Below are positions 34,425 through 41,997 of a stretch of 64,000 bases of DNA, in pieces (position 1 is the stretch's first letter; the number at the start of each line of letters is the position of its first letter). This DNA comes from Verrucomicrobiota bacterium. GTDB lineage: Bacteria > Verrucomicrobiota > Verrucomicrobiia > CAIQCK01. The notes below the pieces were generated by a model that saw nothing but the letters and a program-made list of their open reading frames with translations, searched no databases and was not told the origin of the DNA. The stretch is from NCBI GenBank assembly GCA_026397915.1, contig JAPLTX010000044.1:25079-89078 (forward strand), read 5' to 3'. Made by a program: the position numbers and the translations under genes.

Positions 34425-36218
34425 TTACTTCACGATCTCCAGCCAGCCGAGCGAAGTCGGGACGTGGAAGTCCGGCTCCTCGGTCTTCGGGTCTACCCAC
34501 GTCATCCATGTCTGGATGGGCGGCGGTCCGTCGAGACGACGGCCGCGATTGTGGATGCTCGCGCGTTGAACCACTGGCTTCCCGCTGCGGTCGTGACTGA
34601 ACTCCGCGCGGAACAGGCCGCAGCGAATCTTCACGCCGGGCCGCAACCGTGGGAAACCCATCGCCTCGAAGCTCGCCAGCGGGATGCGCCCCTCCACGAC
34701 GTAGCCGTTCGGCAGCGGCGAGGCCGCCGTCTCCAGCCCCTTGAAGCTCCACGATGGATCGATCTGCCGGTAGTAGGCGCCGCGGTAGTCGTAGGCGCGA
34801 CCGCGCGAATCCACCTCAATGCAGTAGTAGTTCTTCATCCAGTCGTCGGGCGCGAAATACATCTCGGCGCGGTCCTCGAAGATCGCGTCCTGCTTGTCGC
34901 GCAGCTTCTCCAGCACCACGATGTCGTCGTCGTGAATGCGGAAGGTGAAGTAGAGATGCGTCTCGTCGCACAGCGCGCGGAACTCCGTCGCCGGCGGGGG
35001 CGTCTTATCCCACGGGAAGATGAACTGCTTCTCGACGGCGGTCTCGGCCCACTCCGGCTCGTCGGCGCGGCCGTCCACCTTGATGCCCGTCTTCGCCATC
35101 CAGCGGACGCGATACGCCTGTTCGCTGAGCTTGCGCGGCTGGAAATCATCCTCCTGCAACTTGATCCGCAGCGGGCCTTGCATCGTCGTCACCCACAGCT
35201 CGCCCGGCACGCGCTCGAATACGTAGGGATACGAGAGGCGATGCTCCTGCTCCTTGTGGCCCGGCTGCAACGGGTCATAGGCCACCACCACCGGCTCCGT
35301 CCACGAGCGGCCGTCGTCCTCCGACAGCGCCATAGAGAGCTGCTCGCGCCGACCGGTCTGCTTCGCCGCATCCATGTAGCGGTTCCAGAACAACACCAGC
35401 CGCCCGCTCTGGAGCCGCTGCAACTGCCCTGGTGAACCGCTTTGTTTGATCGGCCCCGGCTTGATGTCGCCCCAAGTCAGCCCCTCGTCCGTCGAGAACG
35501 CCTCCGTGAAACAACCCGCGTAAGTGCGGATGAGCATCCAAAGCCGTCCGTCCTTCAGTTGCGCCAGCGTCGGCTCGATCCCGCCGCCGTGGTCGCCGTA
35601 GCCGCCATACTTGCCGAGATCAATCACGTTGCTCTTCTTCCAAGTCTTGCCCTCATCGTCGGAGGCGTAGCTGAAGCACACGTGCCGGCCGGGATTGGCC
35701 ACCGCCACCTGACAGCCCATCACCAGCCGCCCGCTGCGCAACTGCACCATCGTCCGCAACGCCCCGCACCAGCCGTCCTGCACCTTCCGCGGCTCCTCCC
35801 ACGTTTCGCCGTCATCCAGACTGCGCGTCACATACACCGGCAGGCGGCAGTCCGGCTGCGGCCCGCCTTTCTTTTGGTCCCATCGGAGCACCATCTCCTT
35901 CATATTCAGGAACGCCAGCACCAGCACTCCCTCGCGCGTCCGCAGCAACGTCCGCTCCCCGCGACACTCAAACTTCTTGGCGTCCGCAAATAGCGGGCGC
36001 GGCTGCCACGACTTCCCGCCGTCCTTGCTGACGAGCGCGCGGCTGTCGTCCACCGCCACGATGCCGCCGTCGCCGCGCTTGGCGAACGGCCCCAGCAGCG
36101 TCGTCGGCAGCAGCGCGGCCTTCGGATGCAGCAACAGCGTCTTGCCGCCACACTCCACCTTGTTCCAGTCGGCCATCGCAGCCGAGCATACGAACGCGAG
36201 TAATATCAGATAGCGCAT
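34425..36218 (-). CDS. Secreted sialidase-like BNR protein with C-terminal CBM9-like domain
   Basis: A 597 aa exported protein with a signal peptide (1-18, ending SAAMA). The N-terminal two thirds form a six-bladed propeller of the sialidase/BNR superfamily with five Asp-box motifs (SKDGGKSW, SLDDGETW, SDDEGKTW, STDEGLTW, SEDDGRSW). The C-terminal third (about 395-590, starting IKVDGRADEPEW) looks like a family 9 carbohydrate-binding domain, as in many Verrucomicrobial polysaccharide enzymes. The ATG at 36218 has a GGAG site 8 nt upstream. The substrate is unknown; Asp-boxes also occur in non-sialidase propellers. It is convergent with kinase 4, 7 bp apart. Confidence 0.82.
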   Translation of the reverse strand: MRYLILLAFVCSAAMADWNKVECGGKTLLLHPKAALLPTTLLGPFAKRGDGGIVAVDDSRALVSKDGGKSWQPRPLFADAKKFECRGERTLLRTREGVLVLAFLNMKEMVLRWDQKKGGPQPDCRLPVYVTRSLDDGETWEEPRKVQDGWCGALRTMVQLRSGRLVMGCQVAVANPGRHVCFSYASDDEGKTWKKSNVIDLGKYGGYGDHGGGIEPTLAQLKDGRLWMLIRTYAGCFTEAFSTDEGLTWGDIKPGPIKQSGSPGQLQRLQSGRLVLFWNRYMDAAKQTGRREQLSMALSEDDGRSWTEPVVVAYDPLQPGHKEQEHRLSYPYVFERVPGELWVTTMQGPLRIKLQEDDFQPRKLSEQAYRVRWMAKTGIKVDGRADEPEWAETAVEKQFIFPWDKTPPPATEFRALCDETHLYFTFRIHDDDIVVLEKLRDKQDAIFEDRAEMYFAPDDWMKNYYCIEVDSRGRAYDYRGAYYRQIDPSWSFKGLETAASPLPNGYVVEGRIPLASFEAMGFPRLRPGVKIRCGLFRAEFSHDRSGKPVVQRASIHNRGRRLDGPPPIQTWMTWVDPKTEEPDFHVPTSLGWLEIVK

Positions 36219-36300
36219 GATGTTTCTCCGGACCCGAACGCCATCGCATGCTGCTTGCCGCCAGCAGCGGGCGGAGGGGCGGGGTGATTGCGACTCTTGG

Positions 36301-36600
36301 TTAGGCGGCCTTGTCATCCTCTCCACCTTTAATTTGAATCCAAGTGTTTTGACAAAGCACTGAGTTGTCCTCGTCAGAAAGCAAAATGGATTGAGAGAAA
36401 TCGAAGTGATCCCTGAGTAGGTCGAACCGGATAGGCCGACGTAATTGGCAATACCATCCGTCCTTGTCCTTCTCCCATCTGCGTGGTGTCGTCAGCGCAT
36501 TACCATGCAGAAGCAGGAAATCAATAACGGGATCGAGATGTGCATAAGGTGCAGATGCGGGCGGCCAGGAAGTGTCCGAGCTTTCAATACGCTGCTTCAT
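36301..36600 (-). CDS. Conserved-looking hypothetical protein
   Basis: A 99 aa protein without a signal peptide or membrane helix. The middle reads HLDPVIDFLLLHGN, then WEKDKDGWYCQLRRPIRFD and FDFSQSILL, followed by a tryptophan-containing end (NTWIQIKGGE). The regular spacing of hydrophobic and aromatic residues looks like a folded small domain, but I recognise no family. I chose the ATG at 36600; an ATG at 36621 would add seven residues. It lies 82 bp upstream of the sialidase-like gene on the same strand. Confidence 0.55.
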   Translation of the reverse strand: MKQRIESSDTSWPPASAPYAHLDPVIDFLLLHGNALTTPRRWEKDKDGWYCQLRRPIRFDLLRDHFDFSQSILLSDEDNSVLCQNTWIQIKGGEDDKAA

Positions 36601-36621
36601 GTGAACTCCATGAGACCGCAA

Positions 36622-36865
36622 ATAATCTATTTAGACTGTCAGGTTTGTCGCATAACACGCGAGGTGCAGCAAGGGCGAAGCGAGACGGGGTGGAGCGGGG
36701 AGATTGAGGCGCGGCGGCGGGGCAAGCCGGCTCTCGGTTCTCATGCGTTCCATCCGCCGGTCGCCGCCGACAATGCCGGGTAGAGTCAGAAAGGCTGCAT
36801 GTTGGCAACGGGGAAACGACCGGTCCTAGGCGCACCCCATGCGGCATCGGCGCGGGGATGTTGTT
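36622..36865. other. Intergenic region, no gene recognised
   Basis: No reading frame here resembles a protein and no RNA gene was recognised. The stretch is GC-rich and leads directly into the 66 bp tandem repeat that starts near 36866. Together with that repeat and the sequence to 37364 it makes a gene-free gap of about 740 bp. Confidence 0.4.
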
Positions 36866-37103
36866 GCGGTGACGCACAGGTGCGACCACCCCTGTGCACA
36901 ACCGCTGTCGCAGTCACGCGGGAGGGCTATCGCAGTCTCGCACGGGTGCGACCGTCCCTGTGCACAACCGCTATCGCAGTCTCGCGGGAGGGCTACCGCG
37001 GTCTCGCACGGGTGCGACCGCCCCCGTGCACAACCGCTGTCGCAGTCACGCAGGAGGGCTACCGCGGTCACGCGCAGGTGCGCCCGCCCCCGCGCAATCT
37101 GTG
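36866..37103. repeat. 66 bp tandem repeat (minisatellite), about 3.6 units
   Basis: The TGCGACC landmark recurs at 36881, 36947, 37013 and (as TGCGCCC) 37079, an exact 66 bp period. Each unit holds CACAACCGCT followed by an ATCGCAGTC or GTCGCAGTC segment and a GGAGGGCTA segment. Units differ at several positions. Because 66 is a multiple of three, every frame stays open across the array, giving spurious 22-residue repeat peptides in several frames; none has a ribosome site or known homology, so I treat it as non-coding. Confidence 0.85.
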
Positions 37104-37125
37104 GTCACGGATTGCAATCCGTGAC
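37104..37125. repeat. Perfect 22 bp palindrome
   Basis: GTCACGGATTG at 37104-37114 is followed immediately by its exact reverse complement at 37115-37125. It abuts the end of the 66 bp repeat array. It could be a cruciform or a binding site; it has no T-run, so it is not a simple terminator. Confidence 0.7.
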
Positions 37126-37364
37126 AATTGTTGGCGCATCACCCCTACAGCACCTCAGCGTCTGAAGTCATTGTTTTTGAGCGGATTACGGGTCAAAACC
37201 AGCCTCCAAACACCCTTTTGACCTCGTCCGATGCGGAAATGGCTATAAAACGCCACACCTCAACCAGGAAATTCCGAGCCATGCCTTCGTTGAGTGTTAC
37301 CGATGTCTTGAACCTGACCCGTTACCCATGTCCTGAACCTGCACCGTGCGAGGCGCGTGGGTTG

Positions 37365-37601
37365 CTACAGACGAAACTCGACATTGCACCGGGACAGCGA
37401 GCGCAGCCTTCGACGGCCGGCGTGCTTTCGCATGAGCGGCAAGAGGGATTCGCAATAGTGCAGCATCTCATCAGCGCTCATCTTCGATGGCCGTTCGATG
37501 TGGCCGCTCCAGTCAGGGAACTCCAAGTCGGGAGCGGGCTTGGAGCGCGTCTGGTAGAGCGTCGCGGTTTCACGAACCACATGCTTGGAGGACTTGCTCA
37601 T
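37365..37601 (-). CDS. Small protein downstream of a nucleotidyltransferase
   Basis: A 78 aa basic protein that begins 32 bp inside the end of the nucleotidyltransferase gene, in another frame of the same strand. It reads PAPDLEFPDWSGHIERPSKM, then SADEMLHYCESLLPLM, and ends in arginine-rich residues. The ATG at 37601 and the overlap suggest translational coupling. I recognise no family. The pairing of a nucleotidyltransferase with a small overlapping partner recalls toxin-antitoxin gene pairs, but there is no HEPN motif to support that. Confidence 0.5.
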   Translation of the reverse strand: MSKSSKHVVRETATLYQTRSKPAPDLEFPDWSGHIERPSKMSADEMLHYCESLLPLMRKHAGRRRLRSLSRCNVEFRL

Positions 37602-38103
37602 AGAGTTTCAGGTCACCATATTTCACAAACAACTGCCGGAAGGATTCTGACCGCACATCCACGCCGTTGGCGAGCGCCAATCGAATGACGTCGTCCATGT
37701 CTTTCAGCCGGCGCAGGCCCCGACCATGCTTGAGGGCATGAATCTTCAGCGCGAACAAATGGTTCAAGCTCGGAATGCGGACGGAAACTCCGCCCAGCTT
37801 GACGACCTTCGCTTCGGCGAACATCTTTCCGAACGTCTCCGCCGGAACGAGCATCAAGTCCAAATCCCAGCATGTCTCGTCAGTGGACTCAAACTGCAGG
37901 AAGCTGCCGCCGTCGTGAACCACCTTGTAGCCAAAGCCTCGCAGCATCTCTTCCCATTGAGACCGGTTCTCTTTGCGCACGAGAATATCGGCGTCGTCCG
38001 TGGCTCGCACGAATCCATGACAGATCACCGCGTGCGCGCCGATGACAAGGAAATCGAGTTGGCGCTTGGCCGCTTCACGACTGAGTTGGTCGAACACTGA
38101 CAT
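37570..38103 (-). CDS. DUF6036-type nucleotidyltransferase
   Basis: A 177 aa protein with a nucleotidyltransferase fold: LDFLVIGAHAVICHGFVRATDDADILV contains the G-x-x-A helix followed by paired aspartates that would bind metal and nucleotide, and DLDLM about 50 residues later supplies the third acidic strand. RIPSLNHLFALKIHALKHGRG matches the late helix of DUF6036/AbiEii-like transferases. I chose the ATG at 38103, which has a GGAG site, over an in-frame TTG at 38154. The substrate, RNA or protein, is not known. Confidence 0.75.
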   Translation of the reverse strand: MSVFDQLSREAAKRQLDFLVIGAHAVICHGFVRATDDADILVRKENRSQWEEMLRGFGYKVVHDGGSFLQFESTDETCWDLDLMLVPAETFGKMFAEAKVVKLGGVSVRIPSLNHLFALKIHALKHGRGLRRLKDMDDVIRLALANGVDVRSESFRQLFVKYGDLKLYEQVLQACGS

Positions 38104-38285
38104 AAGCTCCACGTGAGACGTTGGAATACTGCGCGGTTTGACGTGCCAAAGCAAGGCTTCGGCAGTGAGGAGTAGGAGGAGTTCTTTGATTCCTCACTCG
38201 TCACTTCTCAATTGCCTCTGTTATCCTGCCGCACACGATGTTTGGACTGAGAACTGGTTTTTGAAACGAGTGACCGGAGACGGAA

Positions 38286-39731
38286 ATGGATGCGCGATTG
38301 AATCGTCGGGATTGGATGAAGACTACGGGTCTGGCTGCGGGCGCTTGGGCGGCAGGCGCGGTGACGGCGTCGGCAGCGGAACCGAAGCGCGAGGGCGCAC
38401 CGGCACGAGCGGGGAAGGGGTCGGTGGTGTTCCAGCGGACGCTGCCGGTGCGGCATGAGGTGGATGTGTTTGTGGCGGGCGGCGGGCCGGCGGGAACGGC
38501 GGCGGCGGTGGCGGCGCGGAGTCAGGGGGCGCGGGTGTTTCTGGCGGAGGCGCATTCGTGTCTGGGCGGGATGGGGACGGCGGGCCGGGTGCCGTTGTTC
38601 ATGCCGGTGACGGACGGAGTGAACTTTCTGGCGGGCGGTTTCGGCAAGCGGGTGGTGGAGCGGTTGGCGAAGGAGCGGGGCTTGCGCGGGCCGGCGCATG
38701 ACATCGAGGCGCTGAAGCGGGTGTATGACGCGATGGTAGGGGAGTCGGGCGCGGCGTTCACGTTTCACACGAGCTTGATCGGGGTGGAGGCGGAGGGCGG
38801 GCGAATTTCGCACGTGGTCTGCGCGGCGCCGAGCGGGATGTTTGCGGTGCGGGCGAATGTGTATGTGGATGCGACGGGCAACGGCGATCTGGCGGCGTGG
38901 GCGGGCGCGGCGTTTGAAAAGGGCGGCGCGCGGGGCCAACTCATGCCGGGGACGTTGTGCAGTGTGTGGGGCGATATTGATTGGAAGACGTGGCTGGAGA
39001 ACCGGCCCAAAGGCCAGCAGCCGGACGGGCACATGTTGGAGAAGGCGTTTGCGGATGGCGTGTTCACTGTGCGAGACGAGCATCTGACGGGGATGTTTCG
39101 GCTCGGCGAGACGCTCGGCGCGGGCAACATCGGCCATACGTTCGACGTGGACGCGACGGATGAGGTGTCTCTGACGAAGGCGCTGGTGTCGGGGCGCAAG
39201 GCGCTGAAGGAATACGAGCGCTATTACCGGGAGTATCTGAAGGGTTTTGAGAAGACGCGGCTGGTGGCGAGCGGCTCGCTGCTCGGCGTGCGCGAGACGC
39301 GGCGGATCATGGGCGACTATGTGTTGTGCCTGGATGACTACAAACGGCGCGCGACGTTCCCCGACGAGATCGGCCGCTACGCCTACGCGATTGACATCCA
39401 CCCGCTGCGTCCCGGCAAGGACACCTACGTGCAGCATCGCAAGGAGTTCGATGAGACTTTCCGCTACGGCAAGGGCGAGAGCTACGGCATTCCCTACCGC
39501 ATCCTGACGCCACGCGGCGTGGAGAACCTGCTGGTGGCGGGGCGTTGCGTGAGCGCGGACGCGATGGTGCACGGTTCGATCCGCGTAATGCCGGGCTGCT
39601 TCATCACCGGTCAGGCCGCGGGCATGGCCGCGGCGATGGCCGGCAGCCAGAATCTTTCGGTGCATCGTGTGGACGTGAAGGACCTGCAGCGGCGCTTGAA
39701 GGACTTCGGCGCGTTTTTGCCGAACGCTTGA
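38286..39731 (+). CDS. Tat-exported FAD-dependent oxidoreductase
   Basis: A 481 aa flavoprotein with a twin-arginine signal (NRRDWMKTTGL at residues 6-16, hydrophobic stretch to about 30) and an FAD-binding GGGPAG at 65-70 in VDVFVAGGGPAGTAAA. SCLGGMGTAG at about 91-100 and a late PYRILTPRGVENLLVAGRC segment with GSIRVMPGC match the FAD_oxidored (pfam12831) family common in Verrucomicrobia and Planctomycetes. It probably acts in the periplasm on a sugar or related polyol (inference). The stop shares one base with the start of the next gene (TGATG). Confidence 0.87.
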   Translation: MDARLNRRDWMKTTGLAAGAWAAGAVTASAAEPKREGAPARAGKGSVVFQRTLPVRHEVDVFVAGGGPAGTAAAVAARSQGARVFLAEAHSCLGGMGTAGRVPLFMPVTDGVNFLAGGFGKRVVERLAKERGLRGPAHDIEALKRVYDAMVGESGAAFTFHTSLIGVEAEGGRISHVVCAAPSGMFAVRANVYVDATGNGDLAAWAGAAFEKGGARGQLMPGTLCSVWGDIDWKTWLENRPKGQQPDGHMLEKAFADGVFTVRDEHLTGMFRLGETLGAGNIGHTFDVDATDEVSLTKALVSGRKALKEYERYYREYLKGFEKTRLVASGSLLGVRETRRIMGDYVLCLDDYKRRATFPDEIGRYAYAIDIHPLRPGKDTYVQHRKEFDETFRYGKGESYGIPYRILTPRGVENLLVAGRCVSADAMVHGSIRVMPGCFITGQAAGMAAAMAGSQNLSVHRVDVKDLQRRLKDFGAFLPNA

Positions 39732-40990
39732 TGGCGCACCAATCTCGTAACGGCGTCCGTGATTGGTTCGTGATATATTGGAACCGCACGGTGAGAACGA
39801 CACGAACACGCGGCGGAACAGACTTGGAATCGCGGCTGCGCGCGATGACGCGGGGGGGTGCGCTCTACGAGAAGCTGCCGGAGAAAAAGGTGCGCTGTGT
39901 GGCGTGCGCGCACCGCTGCTTAGTGGCCGATGGACACGCGGGCATCTGCCAGGTGCGCTTCAACGAAGCCGGCGAGCTGCGGGTGCCAGCGGGTTACACG
40001 GCGGGGTTGGCGGTGGACCCGATCGAGAAGAAGCCATTCTATCATGCGCTACCGGGGTCGTTGGCGTGCAGCTTCGGGATGCTCGGCTGCGATTTCCGCT
40101 GCGGGTTCTGCCAGAACTGGGTCAGCTCGCAAACGTTGCGCGATCCGCGCGCGGGCGCCGACGTGGTGGAGATCACCGCCGAGCAGATCGTCGAGGCTGC
40201 GCGGCGGCACGGGGCGCTGTCAGTGACAAGTACTTATAACGAACCACTGATCACCAGCGAATGGTCGGTGGAGATTTTTCGTCGCGCGCGCGAGGCGGGG
40301 TTGGCAACAAGCTTTGTCTCCAACGGTCACGCCACGCCGGAGGTGGTAGATTATCTGCGACCGTGGGTGGATTTCTACAAGGTGGACCTCAAGACGTTCA
40401 ATCCACGAAACTATCGCGACCTCGGCGACAAACTCGAACCGGTGCTCTCGACGATCCGGATGCTCTACGAACGCGGGTTTTGGGTGGAAGTGGTGACGTT
40501 GCTGGTGCCGCGGTTCAACGACAGCGAGTCCGAGCTGCGCGACATGGCGAGGTTCATTCGCAGCGTCTCGCCGGATATCCCGTGGCACGTGACCTCGTTT
40601 CACAGCGACTACCAGATGCAGGATCGGCACGAGACGAGCGCGCGGCAGGTGGTGCGCGCTGCGGAGATCGGTCGCGAGGAAGGGCTGCACTACGTCTATG
40701 CCGGCAACCGACCCGGCGACGTGGGTGATTGGGAGAACACGCGCTGCCCAGGCTGTAACGCGCTGCTCATCGAGCGCGTCGGTTTCACGGTTGTGATAAA
40801 TGACCTGCGGAACGGTCGTTGCCCGAAGTGCAGCGCGGCCATTCCCGGCGTCTGGACGATGGAGGATGTCGAGGCGGCGCGCGCCTGCGGTCGCCGTGAA
40901 GCGCCGAAGCTGGATATTGCGAAACTTGTGGCCGACGCGGAGGGAAAGTTTGAGAGAGTGCAGGGCGGCTCTACAACGCGTGCGGATTGA
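39731..40990 (+). CDS. amrS: AmmeMemoRadiSam system radical SAM enzyme (AmrS)
   Basis: A radical SAM enzyme of the AmrS family, up to 419 aa. The iron-sulfur motif is CDFRCGFC (C-x3-C-x2-C), a separate N-terminal CVACAHRC pair precedes it, and a C-terminal CPGC...CPKC motif looks like a zinc or auxiliary-cluster site. DPIEKKPFYHALPGS and TSTYNEPLITSEW are strong AmrS signatures. Start is uncertain: ATG 39731 is coupled to the previous stop, while ATG 39845 gives a 381 aa protein starting near the conserved domain (MTRGGALYEKLPEKK). The usual partners AMMECR1 and MEMO1 are not in the window. The biological product is unknown. Confidence 0.85.
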   Translation: MAHQSRNGVRDWFVIYWNRTVRTTRTRGGTDLESRLRAMTRGGALYEKLPEKKVRCVACAHRCLVADGHAGICQVRFNEAGELRVPAGYTAGLAVDPIEKKPFYHALPGSLACSFGMLGCDFRCGFCQNWVSSQTLRDPRAGADVVEITAEQIVEAARRHGALSVTSTYNEPLITSEWSVEIFRRAREAGLATSFVSNGHATPEVVDYLRPWVDFYKVDLKTFNPRNYRDLGDKLEPVLSTIRMLYERGFWVEVVTLLVPRFNDSESELRDMARFIRSVSPDIPWHVTSFHSDYQMQDRHETSARQVVRAAEIGREEGLHYVYAGNRPGDVGDWENTRCPGCNALLIERVGFTVVINDLRNGRCPKCSAAIPGVWTMEDVEAARACGRREAPKLDIAKLVADAEGKFERVQGGSTTRAD

Positions 40991-41345
40991 CGCCGACGCC
41001 GACGATGGAGCACGCGACGATGGGGTTGAGGCCGAGTGACTGCGCCTTCTCGTAAAGCTCTGGCGAATCCGCGCCGGGATTGAGCCAGAGTTCCTTGCAG
41101 CCCTTCTTTACGATTTCCTCCACGAGCTTCATGCCGACGGCAGGCGGCACGTAGAGGCTGATCTTGTCGAGAGGGTAGGGGATGTCGAGCACAGAACGGT
41201 ATGCCTTCAACCCTTCGATGGTTTGTTCGGTTGGATGGACGGGGAAAACGTCGTAGCCCTGCTGGAGGAAAGCACGCACAGCTTTGTTGCCGAACTTTTC
41301 CCTGTTCGAGGACGCCCCGATGACAGCGACGGTTGGTTTGCTCAT
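40971..41345 (-). CDS. CoA-binding domain protein (YccU type)
   Basis: A 124 aa single-domain Rossmann protein of the CoA_binding_2 family. The nucleotide-binding turn is VAVIGASSN at residues 6-14, then KAVRAFLQQGYDVFPVHP, PLDKISLYVPP, and KELWLNPGADSPE, all in family order. It is cytoplasmic and has no catalytic site of its own; the ligand is assumed to be CoA or a related nucleotide. It overlaps the convergent amrS gene by 20 bp. I chose the ATG at 41345; the frame is open upstream but that part does not resemble the family. Confidence 0.88.
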   Translation of the reverse strand: MSKPTVAVIGASSNREKFGNKAVRAFLQQGYDVFPVHPTEQTIEGLKAYRSVLDIPYPLDKISLYVPPAVGMKLVEEIVKKGCKELWLNPGADSPELYEKAQSLGLNPIVACSIVGVGVNPHAL

Positions 41346-41433
41346 GGTTGAAATTGTCTTGGCAGACTCTGCTTTATCCAACGACGGAAAACAAGTGGCA
41401 GCAGCCGACGGCTCGCTGTAACCTTCGTCGCCG

Positions 41434-41895
41434 ATGCCGGTATTCACTGTCGTGAAAGCTAAAACGATTATCTTCTGCGCCATCACAGCGCTTTGTTTCG
41501 TCGCCGCGCCTTCGCGCGCATCGGAAACCGCCGCTGAGGACACGGCGCGCGAGTGGTTCATGGCGGTGCTGAACGGCAAGAAGGACCGGGTTGACGGCAT
41601 GACGCGCGTGCCGTTCGTCTGCATGGAGGGAGTCATTCGAACCAAGGAGCAGTTGCAGCAATTGGTGTTGTCGCGCATCGGCGCGACGAAGCCCAACGAG
41701 AAGTTGGCCGACTTGAAGCCGGAGATGATCAAGGTAAAGATCATCGCCAAACCGAAGTCGGCTGACCCGCGAATGGCGCAGTGGCTGGACGAGGCCGCTG
41801 CACGCGTGTTCGTGGAGATTTTGCTCGGCGAGCACAAGATGGTGCTGTTCATGACGAGGGGCAACAAGCCGAAGGTGGTCGGGATCGGGAAGTAA
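41434..41895 (+). CDS. Secreted hypothetical protein
   Basis: An exported protein of up to 153 aa with a signal peptide (TIIFCAITALCFVAAPSRA). The in-frame GTG at 41452 gives the more typical start, MKAKTII. The mature part begins with TAAEDTAREWFMAVLNGKKDRV, a helix that resembles the first helix of NTF2-like/DUF4878 folds, and then has two beta-like segments (KVKIIAKP, KMVLFMTRGNKP). The family is not certain. It is divergent from the CoA-binding gene and lies 102 bp before the permease. Confidence 0.6.
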   Translation: MPVFTVVKAKTIIFCAITALCFVAAPSRASETAAEDTAREWFMAVLNGKKDRVDGMTRVPFVCMEGVIRTKEQLQQLVLSRIGATKPNEKLADLKPEMIKVKIIAKPKSADPRMAQWLDEAAARVFVEILLGEHKMVLFMTRGNKPKVVGIGK

Positions 41896-41997
41896 AGTTC
41901 TGCCGGTTCTCCACTTTCAACTCATAGCTTTCGGTTCTTCATGCAGCAGCCTTTCCTTGCACAACGGCGCGGGGCGGGGTAAAGAGACGGGCACTGC

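Noticed and set aside
36866..37103. Possible CRISPR array
   Set aside because: The units are contiguous 66 bp direct repeats without unique spacers, and no cas genes are near.
36799..37221. 140 aa reading frame across the 66 bp repeat array
   Set aside because: All frames are open because the period is a multiple of three; no ribosome site and no recognisable protein.
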